Positions 1-7,566 of a stretch of DNA of 25,621 bases are shown here, one piece after another. A program made the translations under genes and the position numbers. The notes below the pieces were generated by a model, which saw only the letters and a program-made list of their open reading frames with translations, was not told where the DNA came from and did not search any database. The stretch lies in contig JAUUPT010000053.1 in assembly GCA_030843315.1 (NCBI GenBank), positions 1 to 25,621 on the forward strand, given 5' to 3'. This DNA comes from Bacteroidaceae bacterium. Its GTDB lineage: Bacteria; Bacteroidota; Bacteroidia; Bacteroidales; Bacteroidaceae. Every line of letters starts with the position of its first letter. Positions within the stretch are counted from its first letter, which is position 1.

Positions 1-527
1 GAATCGTTCAGTTGTACCACATAGCTCAGGGAATACTCATCGCGGGCGATAGCTTGCCCATAGCCATAATCCTGATAGCACTGTGCAAATTCATCAGAGC
101 TGACAGTAGCAGTGCGTTGCGCCGTATCACCCAGGAAAACAACGGCATGAGGATTGTTGACATCATGATTGCCGGGAACCACATAAACCCGGATACCCGC
201 TTCGCGTAATGGCTTCAACAGCCGTTGCGCCACGTATTCATGGGAAAGTTTTTCGCCGTCTTTAGTCAAGTCGCCGGTAACCAACACCACATCAGGATGT
301 TTCTCCAGCAGCGCGTCCACGGATGCCTTTAGCAAATCCGGGCTTTCTTTCAGCATCTTGCGGTCGTGCGAAACATATTTTTGAAAGGCGGCCCCATCTT
401 CTTGAAGCAGTTCAGGAGCCAGAATGTGAATATCCGATATAACAGCCATTTTCCAGCCCGGAGTTTCTTGGGCCATGATGGGCAGGCAGCACCATGCTAC
501 CAGCAGAAATTGAATGAGTTTTCCCAT
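1..527 (-). CDS. calcineurin-like metallophosphoesterase, secreted (3' end outside window)
   Basis: The gene starts with ATG at 527 and stays open to the left edge, giving 175 codons of its N-terminal part. Residues 1-20 look like a signal peptide ending in PIMAQ, so the enzyme is probably periplasmic or surface-exposed. Three metal-binding motifs of the calcineurin-like phosphoesterase fold appear in order: SDIH (Asp32, His34), TGDLT (Asp86) and PGNHD (about 118-122). The family hydrolyses phosphomonoesters or phosphodiesters with two metal ions; the substrate cannot be read from this fragment. A Bacteroides-type -7 box lies at 554-561, about 27 bases before the start, and the carB terminator lies further upstream, so it is probably transcribed separately. 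The family call is firm; the substrate is unknown. Confidence 0.85.
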   Translation of the reverse strand, partial: MGKLIQFLLVAWCCLPIMAQETPGWKMAVISDIHILAPELLQEDGAAFQKYVSHDRKMLKESPDLLKASVDALLEKHPDVVLVTGDLTKDGEKLSHEYVAQRLLKPLREAGIRVYVVPGNHDVNNPHAVVFLGDTAQRTATVSSDEFAQCYQDYGYGQAIARDEYSLSYVVQLND

Positions 528-553
528 TGTGTCTGACGTTTTTTAGAACGGGA

Positions 554-561
554 CAAAAGTA
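554..561 (-). promoter_or_regulatory. probable -7 box of the phosphoesterase promoter
   Basis: On the minus strand this reads TACTTTTG, a full match to the Bacteroides TAnnTTTG box. A weaker TTGC sits 21 bases upstream as a possible -33 element. The implied leader is about 20 bases. Confidence 0.5.
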
Positions 562-614
562 TAAGCGGGAGAATTCAACCCTGCAACAAAGACGTTACAA
601 TCGTCTTACGCCGC

Positions 615-653
615 ATATAAAATAAAGGAGGACACCGAATCGGCGCCCTCCTT
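615..653 (-). terminator. intrinsic terminator after carB
   Basis: AAGGAGG and CCTCCTT arms at 625-631 and 647-653 enclose a CCG/CGG inner stem. In the minus-strand RNA the two inner mismatches become G-U pairs, so the stem is continuous; in plus-strand RNA they are A-C mismatches. A T-rich run (TTTATTTTATAT) follows on the minus strand. It ends the carB transcript, whose stop codon is at 680-682. Confidence 0.85.
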
Positions 654-679
654 ATTACAATCTTATATCTAAACCGGCT

Positions 680-3600
680 TTACTTATATTCCTGCCAGCT
701 CTTAATCTGAATATCCTCCAGTTTCAAATCACAGAATGCCTCGATGAATGCGCTTGCCAGACGGGCATTCGTAATCAACGGGATGTTGTGGTCGATAGCA
801 CCGCGGCGGATGCGGTAACCGTTCGTCAGTTCGCGTTTCGAGTGGTTCTTCGGGATGTTGACTATCAGGTCGAACTTGTGCTCGCCCATCATCTTCATCA
901 CATTGTTCTCGGCATCGGGACGTTCGTCGGGCCAGTAGACAGCCTCGGTAGCCACGCCGTGCGCATTGAGGAAAGCGGCCGTACCTGCCGTAGCATAAAT
1001 CTTATATCCCTTGGCAAACAACATGCGGCTGGCATCCAGCAAATCCACCTTCGACTTCATAGCGCCCGAAGAGAACATTACGCCCTTCTGCGGAATCTTG
1101 AAACCGGTAGCTATCATCGCATTCAGCAATGCTTCGGAGAAGTCATCGCCGATACAGCCCACTTCGCCCGTAGACGACATATCCACACCCAGCACCGGGT
1201 CGGCCTTGTGCAGACGGGAGAAGGAGAACTGGGAAGCCTTGACGCCAATCCAGTCAATGTCGAACGCCGACTTGTCGGGACGTGTATAAGGAGCATCGAG
1301 CATGATGCGCGTAGCCGTTTCGATGAAGTTGCGCTTCAGCACCTTGGACACGAACGGGAAGCTGCGCGATGCGCGAAGGTTACACTCAATCACCTTCACC
1401 TCGTTGTTGCGGGCCAGGAACTGAATGTTGAACGGACCGGAGATATTGAGTTCCTTTGCAATCTGACGGCTGATCTTCTTGATGCGGCGAGCCGTAGCGA
1501 AGTAAATCTTCTGTGCCGGGAATACCAGCGTAGCGTCACCCGAGTGCACACCGGCAAACTCAACGTGCTCGGAGATGGCATATTCCACCACTTCGCCATT
1601 CTGAGCCACTGCATCGAACTCTATTTCTTTGGTGTTCTGCAAGAACTGAGATACCACTACCGGATATTCTTTCGATACCTCGGCAGCCATCTTCAGGAAG
1701 TTTTCCAGTTCTTCTTCGTCGTAGCATACGTTCATCGCTGCACCGGAAAGCACATACGACGGGCGCACCAGTACGGGATAACCCACCTTCTCAACGAAGC
1801 CCTTCACGTCGTCCAGACTGGTAAGTTCCTGCCAAGCCGGCTGGTCGATGCCCAGGAGGTCGAGCATGTGAGAGAACTTGTTGCGGTTCTCGGCACGGTC
1901 AATGGAAATGGGCGAAGTTCCCAGGATGGGCACTGCCTGGCGATGCAACTTCATGGCGAGGTTGTTCGGTATCTGTCCACCCACGGAGACAATGACGCCG
2001 CGTGGCTGTTCCAGGTCGATGACGTCGAGCACACGCTCGAAGGAGAGCTCGTCGAAGTAGAGGCGGTCGCACATATCATAGTCAGTAGAAACCGTTTCGG
2101 GATTGTAGTTTATCATGATGGACTTGTAACCCAGTTTGCGTGCCGTCTGCGTGGCATTCACCGAGCACCAGTCGAACTCTACGGAAGAACCGATGCGGTA
2201 GGCGCCGGAGCCGAGGATGATGACCGACTTCTCGTTCTTGTAATAGTTCACGTCGTAGCCCTGCGCGGAGTAGGTCATGTAGAGGTAGTTGGTCAGTTCG
2301 GGGTGTTCGCTGGCAATGGTGTTGATGCGTTTCACGGCGGGAAGGATGCCCAGTTCCTTGCGGCGGGCACGGACAATCAGGTTCTCGGCTTCCATGTTGC
2401 CTTCGGGACTCAGCACGAAGCGGGCAATCTGGAAGTCGGAGAAGCCGAGCACTTTGGCTTCGCGCAGCACGTCGGCGGGGATGTCTTCCACCTTATTATA
2501 TTGGGAAAGTTTTTGCTTGTAGTCCACGATGTTCTTCAGCTTGCCCAGGAACCAGGGGTCTATCTTGGTCAGCTGGAAGATGCGGTCGATGGTGTAGCCC
2601 TTCTCCAAAGCCTCGGCAATGGCGAAGACGCGCAGGTCGGTGGGGTGCGACAATTCGTAATCCAGGTCGGCAAAGTCAAGGTCTTCGTTACCTACGAAGC
2701 CGTGCATGCCCTGGCCTATCATACGCAGACCCTTCTGGATGATTTCCTCGAACGTGCGTCCGATGGACATGATTTCGCCTACCGACTTCATACTTGAACC
2801 GATTTCGCGGCTGACGCCGGCAAACTTCGTCAAGTCCCAACGGGGTATTTTACAGATCAGGTAGTCCAACTGCGGAGCCACGTAAGCTGAATACGGTGTT
2901 CCCATCTCACCAATCTGGTCGAGCGTATAGCCCAGCGCAATCTTGGCTGCCACAAATGCCAGCGGATAACCGGTAGCCTTGGAAGCCAATGCGGAAGAAC
3001 GGGACAGACGGGCGTTCACCTCAATCACGCGATAGTCGTTTGTCTCGGCGTTGAAGGCGTATTGTATGTTGCACTCGCCCACGATGCCCAGGTGACGGAT
3101 ACATTTGGCAGAAAGTTCCTGAAGCATCTTCACTTGTTCGTCGCTCAGCGAACAGGTAGGAGCTACCACGATGGACTCACCGGTATGGATACCCAGCGGG
3201 TCGAAGTTCTCCATGCTTGCCACGGTGAAGCAGTGGTCGTTGGCATCGCGGATTACCTCGAACTCAATTTCCTTCCATCCTTTCAGGGATTCTTCTACCA
3301 GGATTTGTTTGGAGAAGGTGAAAGAGCTTTCGGCAAGCTTGATGAAAGCCTCTTCGTCCGGACAGATACCGCTACCCAGTCCACCCAGAGCGTAGGCAGA
3401 GCGCACCATCACCGGATAACCGATTTCGCGGGCAGCCTCCAACGCATCTTCCATACTTTCTACGGCATGGCTCTTCGGGGTTTTCATCGGAATTTCGTCG
3501 AGCTTCTTCACAAAGAGGTCGCGGTCTTCGGTGTACATGATGGCTTCTACCGAAGTACCCAGCACGCGCACGCCGTATTTTTGCAGGATGCCGTTCAGGT

Positions 3601-3901
3601 AGAGTTCGGTACCGCAGTTCAGCGCCGTCTGTCCGCCGAATGCCAGCAGGATGCCGTCGGGCTGTTCTTTCTTGATGATTTCTTCTACGAAATAAGGAGT
3701 CACCGGCAAGAAGTAGACTTTATCGGCAATGCCTTCCGATGTCTGGATAGTAGCAATGTTAGGGTTCACCAAAACGGAACCGATACCTTCTTCGCGCAAA
3801 GCCTTCAATGCCTGCGAACCGGAGTAGTCAAACTCTCCGGCTTGACCGATCTTGAGCGCACCTGAGCCCAAGACGAGCACTTTCTTTAAATTCTTTTCCA
3901 T
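680..3901 (-). CDS. carB: carbamoyl-phosphate synthase, large subunit
   Basis: CarB makes carbamoyl phosphate from bicarbonate, two ATP and ammonia passed from the small subunit CarA, feeding pyrimidine and arginine synthesis in the cytoplasm. The 1073-residue length is normal. It shows the duplicated layout: LVLGSGALKIGQAGEFDYSG opens the first ATP-grasp half, the second half restarts near residue 560 with VIILGSGAYRIGSSVEFDW, and the last 130 or so residues (GVMFSSGAMKSKVDLL onward) are the MGS-like allosteric domain. The frame stays open to a TTG at 3967, but that extension runs across a terminator hairpin; ATG at 3901 (MEKNLKKVLV) matches the family start. No carA gene is adjacent, so the partner must be encoded elsewhere. 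Expression probably depends on the promoter and attenuator-like leader at 3946-4142. Confidence 0.97.
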   Translation of the reverse strand: MEKNLKKVLVLGSGALKIGQAGEFDYSGSQALKALREEGIGSVLVNPNIATIQTSEGIADKVYFLPVTPYFVEEIIKKEQPDGILLAFGGQTALNCGTELYLNGILQKYGVRVLGTSVEAIMYTEDRDLFVKKLDEIPMKTPKSHAVESMEDALEAAREIGYPVMVRSAYALGGLGSGICPDEEAFIKLAESSFTFSKQILVEESLKGWKEIEFEVIRDANDHCFTVASMENFDPLGIHTGESIVVAPTCSLSDEQVKMLQELSAKCIRHLGIVGECNIQYAFNAETNDYRVIEVNARLSRSSALASKATGYPLAFVAAKIALGYTLDQIGEMGTPYSAYVAPQLDYLICKIPRWDLTKFAGVSREIGSSMKSVGEIMSIGRTFEEIIQKGLRMIGQGMHGFVGNEDLDFADLDYELSHPTDLRVFAIAEALEKGYTIDRIFQLTKIDPWFLGKLKNIVDYKQKLSQYNKVEDIPADVLREAKVLGFSDFQIARFVLSPEGNMEAENLIVRARRKELGILPAVKRINTIASEHPELTNYLYMTYSAQGYDVNYYKNEKSVIILGSGAYRIGSSVEFDWCSVNATQTARKLGYKSIMINYNPETVSTDYDMCDRLYFDELSFERVLDVIDLEQPRGVIVSVGGQIPNNLAMKLHRQAVPILGTSPISIDRAENRNKFSHMLDLLGIDQPAWQELTSLDDVKGFVEKVGYPVLVRPSYVLSGAAMNVCYDEEELENFLKMAAEVSKEYPVVVSQFLQNTKEIEFDAVAQNGEVVEYAISEHVEFAGVHSGDATLVFPAQKIYFATARRIKKISRQIAKELNISGPFNIQFLARNNEVKVIECNLRASRSFPFVSKVLKRNFIETATRIMLDAPYTRPDKSAFDIDWIGVKASQFSFSRLHKADPVLGVDMSSTGEVGCIGDDFSEALLNAMIATGFKIPQKGVMFSSGAMKSKVDLLDASRMLFAKGYKIYATAGTAAFLNAHGVATEAVYWPDERPDAENNVMKMMGEHKFDLIVNIPKNHSKRELTNGYRIRRGAIDHNIPLITNARLASAFIEAFCDLKLEDIQIKSWQEYK

Positions 3902-3945
3902 ATTCTCTTGTTGTTGTCTATAAGTTTCTTTCTTCACGTCCCGGC

Positions 3946-3984
3946 ACAAAAAAAATGCGTTACCCAATGAAGGATTAACGCATT
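3946..3984 (-). terminator. intrinsic terminator in the carB leader (candidate attenuator)
   Basis: On the minus strand AATGCGTTA (3976-3984) pairs perfectly with TAACGCATT (3954-3962) across a 13-base loop and is followed directly by a run of T. It lies about 120 bases downstream of the inferred carB promoter and about 50 bases before the carB ATG, so carB transcripts must pass through it. It could also simply stop read-through from the upstream receptor gene. Confidence 0.85.
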
Positions 3985-4090
3985 ACCAAAGAACTAAAAT
4001 ATCGTTTTGGGAAAAAGAGAAACCAACGATGCCCGGATGAAATTCATTCGAACGAAGGTTATATTTGCTTCTCATTTCCTGCGGTTGCAT
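3983..4090 (-). CDS. candidate 35-residue leader peptide upstream of carB
   Basis: A short frame begins at ATG 4090 (a second ATG is at 4075) and ends at TAA 3983-3985, which overlaps the first base pairs of the terminator stem. It starts about 14 bases after the inferred transcription start. The peptide ends in FSFSQNDILVLW and its last 15 or so codons are rich in T on the coding strand, including TTTCTCTTTTT and ATATTTTAGTTCTTT. The position is like that of the pyrL leader peptide of enteric pyrBI. No strong ribosome binding site is visible, which is normal in this phylum, and translation is inferred from position only. It may be a chance frame. Confidence 0.35.
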   Translation of the reverse strand: MQPQEMRSKYNLRSNEFHPGIVGFSFSQNDILVLW

Positions 4091-4110
4091 GGTCGTTTCT
4101 TAAATTTGTG

Positions 4111-4142
4111 CAAAGTAACGACTTATTTGCGAAAAGAGCAAA
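4111..4142 (-). promoter_or_regulatory. carB promoter
   Basis: The minus strand shows TTTG (4139-4142), a 20-base spacer, then TTACTTTG (4111-4118), which matches TAnnTTTG at all but one position. An inverted repeat, TTTGC and GCAAA at 4126-4142, overlaps the -33 box and could be an operator. Transcription would start near 4104, giving a leader of about 200 bases. Confidence 0.6.
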
Positions 4143-4150
4143 TAATAGGG

Positions 4151-4176
4151 AAAGGTTTTTTCAGGAAACAACCTTT
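4151..4176 (-). terminator. weak hairpin at the end of the receptor gene
   Basis: AAAGGTT and AACCTTT arms (7 perfect pairs) enclose a 12-base loop and overlap the stop codon of the upstream receptor gene. No clear T run follows on the minus strand, so termination here may be inefficient or mainly protect the 3' end. Confidence 0.35.
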
Positions 4177-6493
4177 ACATTCTTCTCAACTGCTCTTGTC
4201 CTGCTCCGCTTCCTTTGTATTTACTCTTCGACACATTGAACTTATAGCGCAGCGTGATTCTCATTTCGCGCTCCGATTTATGCGAGAAGTACATGCTGTG
4301 CCTGGTGCCCGAGTAGATAGTAACAGGCACCTGCCCGCTTCGGAAGAGGTCGCGCACATCGAACTGGACAGAAAGGCGGTCTTTCAAGAATGCTTTGTAC
4401 AGCGAAAGGTCTGTGCGGAACATACCTTTCTCCATTCTTATATTCTCCGTATTACCTTCGGTAGCGGCATTCATCAGGATGGAGAGCATCACCCACTTCG
4501 TATCGAATGTATTGTTGAAACGGAACGTACCCATAGGATTGCTGACGGACTTGCCCCCATGCACTTCCATGTCGTACCACTGCTTCGTCACCGCCACTGT
4601 AAGCGAAGGGCTCCAGATGCCCACCCTGGGCTGAAAGGTAACCGAAGCATTCACCTGGTCGTAAGCACTGCCGTTGATGGTTTGCAGCAATGTCATACTC
4701 GGTTCGTCCTTGTAAGTATCGCTGTAACTGGTGATGGGGTCGCTAATATGCGAATAAATGGCATTCATACTGAGCCACTTCCAGGCAACGCCGAAGTTGA
4801 CATTATTGTTGATTTGCGGCACGAGGAAAGGATTACCCGTCTCGTAGGTATAGCGGTTGGCATAGAGTACACTACTTCTCAACTGCCAGTAAGAGGGGCG
4901 ATTGACGTCGGTGGCATAACCCAACTGAAGGTCAACGTCGCCCAGCGTGGTAGAGAGCGAAACGGTAGGAAACAGGTTATTGAATACACGGCTCTGTTCG
5001 GGCAAGTATTTCCCATCCTCGTAATAGTCGAAGTTGATGTTCTCGTAGCGCAAACCTGCCTGTAACTGTACAGGGCCTATCTGCCTGGCATACTCCACGA
5101 ATGCCGAAGCCATACCTTCCTGGATGCGGCTATGGTCATCTTCAATGAAGCCCACGGGCAGCACCGTGTAGGTAGTCTTGCGTTTGGAGTAAGAGTACTC
5201 ACCGCCGAAATCCAGCTTGCCGTCCCACAGGGGAGTGGACAGTACCAGTTTGGAAGCCGTCAACTGGCTTCGCTTCAAGGTTTTGGTATCGATGGTCTGA
5301 TTCTCCGGTGTACCCCCTACTTCCTGATATTGTTCTGCGGTAGAGATGGGCGAATCGTCTTTGTTCCAGTACCAGTCGGCATTGAAGTCGATGCTCCATT
5401 CGCCTACCTTGCCGGTATAATAAAGATTCGCCTGCATAATAGTCTCCCGTTCATTTTGCGTCAGATTGCTAGTAGAGTTTTCTACAAGCTCCCCGTCGCG
5501 AACAACGGTACTCGCCAAATCCATCCAGGAGTCACCACCCGGATAACGGTCATAGCTGAAGCTTACTCCGATGGAGTGGTTGGGATTGAACATATAATTC
5601 AAGCCCAACTTGCCGTACGGATTTGTACGCTCGGTCTCACCATATATATCGTTGGTTTGTTCCCACGTATTGTCCAAATAGGTGTATTGTTTCAGCGTCT
5701 TGTAGTCAGCGCCTGTGGAGTTCGACATATACAGCATCCCGATAAGATCGAAGCCCCCCCGGCGGTAGTTGAAGTTAAAACGCCCCGACTCATCCCACTG
5801 CGTGAAGTTGCTATAATTAAAGAACGCGCGGGCATCGAAACCGAATCCCTCACCTTCTATCTGCTTGGTAGTGATGCGGATAACGCTCTTCACGCTGGCG
5901 CTGTACCGGGCACCCGGATTGGTGATAACTTCCACGTTTCGGATATTGTCGGAGCTAAGGCGTTCCAGTTCCATGGCGTCCGTCATCTTCCGTCCGTTGA
6001 TATAGATTTCGGGCGTTCCGCGGCCGAAGACCTCTATCTCTCCGCCATAGGCAGTCACGTTGGGGATACGGTCCAGCAGTTGCTCCATGCTTCCCGCTTT
6101 TTCGAGCACAGTGCCCGCCACACCCGTCACCATGGCGTCGCCTTTCATGTGAGTTTTGGGGAGTGTACCCTTCACCACCACTTCACCCAGCATTTCAGTG
6201 GAAGGTTGCAGGTTGACGGTACCCATATCGGACTTGCGCGGTGCGTAGTACGTATCGTAACCGATGGAAGTAAAGCGTAGCAGTTGTGCCTTTTCCTCTA
6301 CGTCGAAGGCAAATGTTCCGTCCTCCCGGGAAATGGTACCCGACACAAAAGCCGAGTCAGGCAGGGTAAGGGCGACGATATTGGCAAAGCCCATCGGCTC
6401 GCCCTGTTCGTCTACTATTTTTCCGGTGATGTTTTGTGCATCCAAACTAATGAATGCTATCACTCCGATGACTGTCAGGATTACTCGTTTCAT
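4175..6493 (-). CDS. TonB-dependent-receptor-like outer membrane beta-barrel protein
   Basis: This 772-residue protein starts with a signal peptide (about residues 1-20, ending SLDAQ). A carboxypeptidase-regulatory-like beta-sandwich follows (NITGKIVDEQGEPMGFANIV, about 21-100), then a TonB-box-like EVVVKG, then a plug-like region with IYINGRK and VEVITNPGARY. The rest is a long aromatic-rich barrel ending in LRYKFNVSKSKYKGSGAG, a tail typical of the Bacteroidetes 'outer membrane protein beta-barrel family' rather than classic SusC. It has no SusD partner next to it, so a polysaccharide substrate is not indicated; small molecules, metals or peptides are possible. It is probably energised by a TonB complex such as that at 21952-24904. 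It is monocistronic, with a strong promoter at 6553-6583. The substrate is unknown. Confidence 0.88.
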   Translation of the reverse strand: MKRVILTVIGVIAFISLDAQNITGKIVDEQGEPMGFANIVALTLPDSAFVSGTISREDGTFAFDVEEKAQLLRFTSIGYDTYYAPRKSDMGTVNLQPSTEMLGEVVVKGTLPKTHMKGDAMVTGVAGTVLEKAGSMEQLLDRIPNVTAYGGEIEVFGRGTPEIYINGRKMTDAMELERLSSDNIRNVEVITNPGARYSASVKSVIRITTKQIEGEGFGFDARAFFNYSNFTQWDESGRFNFNYRRGGFDLIGMLYMSNSTGADYKTLKQYTYLDNTWEQTNDIYGETERTNPYGKLGLNYMFNPNHSIGVSFSYDRYPGGDSWMDLASTVVRDGELVENSTSNLTQNERETIMQANLYYTGKVGEWSIDFNADWYWNKDDSPISTAEQYQEVGGTPENQTIDTKTLKRSQLTASKLVLSTPLWDGKLDFGGEYSYSKRKTTYTVLPVGFIEDDHSRIQEGMASAFVEYARQIGPVQLQAGLRYENINFDYYEDGKYLPEQSRVFNNLFPTVSLSTTLGDVDLQLGYATDVNRPSYWQLRSSVLYANRYTYETGNPFLVPQINNNVNFGVAWKWLSMNAIYSHISDPITSYSDTYKDEPSMTLLQTINGSAYDQVNASVTFQPRVGIWSPSLTVAVTKQWYDMEVHGGKSVSNPMGTFRFNNTFDTKWVMLSILMNAATEGNTENIRMEKGMFRTDLSLYKAFLKDRLSVQFDVRDLFRSGQVPVTIYSGTRHSMYFSHKSEREMRITLRYKFNVSKSKYKGSGAGQEQLRRM

Positions 6494-6527
6494 AGTAATT
6501 TATGTGTGTAGAATAATGCGTTAAATA

Positions 6528-6539
6528 CTCCTATAGGAG
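6528..6539. promoter_or_regulatory. 12-base perfect palindrome in the receptor 5' leader
   Basis: CTCCTATAGGAG lies about 15 bases downstream of the -7 box and 35 bases before the start codon of the barrel protein. It could bind a dimeric regulator or form a short RNA hairpin. No regulator gene is adjacent. Confidence 0.35.
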
Positions 6540-6552
6540 CATAAATAAGGTG

Positions 6553-6583
6553 CAAAATTATATAAATATATCAGAAGGGCAAA
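6553..6583 (-). promoter_or_regulatory. promoter of the outer membrane barrel gene
   Basis: The minus strand carries TTTG (6580-6583), exactly 19 bases, then TAATTTTG (6553-6560). This is a full match to the Bacteroides -33/-7 consensus. The leader would be about 50 bases. Confidence 0.75.
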
Positions 6584-6633
6584 GGGAAAGGGGTAAAAAG
6601 ATTGAGCCTATGTACAATCCTCACTAACATTAC

Positions 6634-6664
6634 TTGTTTCCCTCGCAACAATAAGTTACCTTTG
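6634..6664 (+). promoter_or_regulatory. promoter of the HU-related gene
   Basis: TTGT (6634-6637), 19 bases, then TACCTTTG (6657-6664), a full match to the -7 consensus. Transcription would start near 6671, just before the palindromic repeats, giving a leader of about 168 bases. Confidence 0.65.
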
Positions 6665-6680
6665 TGTCTGTCTAAACTTA

Positions 6681-6761
6681 GAATATAAGCTTTATTCTTA
6701 GAAATAAAAGCTTTATTCTTAAGAATAAAGGTTATATTCGTAGGAATAAAGCCTTTATTCC
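6681..6761. repeat. four near-palindromic 17-19 base repeats, 20-22 bases apart
   Basis: The units are GAATATAAGCTTTATTC (6681-6697), GAAATAAAAGCTTTATTC (6701-6718), GAATAAAGGTTATATTC (6723-6739) and GGAATAAAGCCTTTATTCC (6743-6761). Each is an imperfect or perfect inverted repeat of GAATAAAG/CTTTATTC; the last has two perfect 9-base arms around a single C. Centres are about two helical turns apart. They lie between the inferred promoter and the HU-related gene, so they may be operators bound on one face of the DNA, or RNA hairpins in the leader. The region 6494-6838 holds no gene beyond these sites and the two divergent promoters. Confidence 0.8.
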
Positions 6762-6838
6762 AAGTTTTCCTTGCGGAGTAGGCAAGTTTGCAATGCAGGG
6801 AAAGTAACTAAGCATCGTATAAATAAAAAAGAGAAGCA

Positions 6839-7474
6839 ATGCCTAACTATGTAATGAAAGAAATGCCCGACCTGCAAGGAAAGGGCGAAACAACCACCTA
6901 TCCGCAGATGGTGATGACGGGACAAACCAGCACCCGGGAACTGGCTGAGTACATCGCCATGAAGTGCGCCTTTTCCAAAGGAGTCACCGAAGGAGTGATA
7001 TGCGAACTGGGCGAAGCGCTGGCCCACGAAATGGGATTGGGGCGCTCGGTAAAAATAGAAGGTCTGGGCGTATTCACCCCGACACTGGCGCTGCTTCCGG
7101 ACAAGGAGCGGGAAAAACCGGAAAAGGATGCCACGAAACGAAACGCACAAAGCATCTACGTAGGCGGAGTGAACTTCCGCGTGGATAAAGAACTGGTGAG
7201 AGGAACCAATGAGTGGTGCAATCTGAAGCGCGCCCCCTGGAAACCGGCACGTTCGTCGAAGAAATATACCGCCGGACAACGGCTATCCCTCGCGCAACAG
7301 TATCTAAACGAGCACCCTTACCTCACCGTCAGGAATTACCAGCAATTGACAGGATTAGTACGTGCCACCGCCACCGTGGAGCTGCGGAAGTGGGCACACA
7401 CTCCCGGCACGGGTATCGACATCAGCGGATATGGAAGCCACCGGGTGTACATCAAGCAAAAGACGGATGAATAA
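6839..7474 (+). CDS. HU-related (histone-like) DNA-binding protein with C-terminal helical domain
   Basis: The 211-residue protein has an N-terminal half resembling the Bacteroidales HU-related family: STRELAEYIAMKCAFSKGVT, then VKIEGLGVFTPTLAL, and GVNFRVDKELVRGTN near residues 104-122. The E-L-G-x-F/V-T pattern is the HU beta-arm base. The C-terminal part (about 142-205) looks like a small winged-helix or helix-turn-helix unit: AQQYLNEHPYLTVRNYQQLTGLV then a terminal beta hairpin, which is unlike classical 90-residue HU. It probably binds DNA as a dimer, as an architectural protein or local regulator. It is one of only two plus-strand genes here and has its own promoter plus an array of palindromes in its leader, suggesting autoregulation (inference). 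Its exact role is not known. Confidence 0.8.
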   Translation: MPNYVMKEMPDLQGKGETTTYPQMVMTGQTSTRELAEYIAMKCAFSKGVTEGVICELGEALAHEMGLGRSVKIEGLGVFTPTLALLPDKEREKPEKDATKRNAQSIYVGGVNFRVDKELVRGTNEWCNLKRAPWKPARSSKKYTAGQRLSLAQQYLNEHPYLTVRNYQQLTGLVRATATVELRKWAHTPGTGIDISGYGSHRVYIKQKTDE

Positions 7475-7478
7475 AATC

Positions 7479-7509
7479 CTTGAGGTTTCGATAATTATCG
7501 GTATCTTTG
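7479..7509 (+). promoter_or_regulatory. trpS promoter with palindrome in the spacer
   Basis: CTTG (7479-7482), 19 bases, then TATCTTTG (7502-7509), a full -7 match. The spacer contains the perfect 12-base palindrome CGATAATTATCG (7489-7500), placed where a bound dimer would block polymerase. Transcription would start near 7516, about 50 bases before trpS. Confidence 0.65.
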
Positions 7510-7566
7510 CAGACCTTTATAATCCGGTAAGGGTTTTACAATGAAGAAACTAAGAAATATATAGAT

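Noticed and set aside
788..2797. Long plus-strand open frame opposite carB, and similar long frames opposite the receptor gene (5132-6280), the carB leader (4007-5065) and the TPR gene (19830-20957)
   Set aside because: Each lies opposite a well-supported gene or its leader, has no recognisable domain or promoter, and has a low-complexity composition (His, Val and Arg rich) expected of an antisense shadow.
3902..3967. 22-codon N-terminal extension of carB starting at TTG 3967
   Set aside because: It crosses the terminator hairpin, does not match the family start and begins with a rare start codon. The ATG at 3901 fits the family.
4175..6493. SusC-type polysaccharide utilisation locus
   Set aside because: There is no SusD-like partner, glycoside hydrolase or sensor gene nearby, and the barrel tail fits the non-SusC barrel family.
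6681..6761. Repeats before the HU-related gene as a CRISPR array or transposon end
   Set aside because: Units are almost contiguous, with 3-5 base gaps and no spacers; there are no cas genes, no transposase and no target duplication.
7541..7564. Seven-codon frame just upstream of trpS as a tryptophan-sensing leader peptide
   Set aside because: It has no tryptophan codon and no terminator follows it before trpS.
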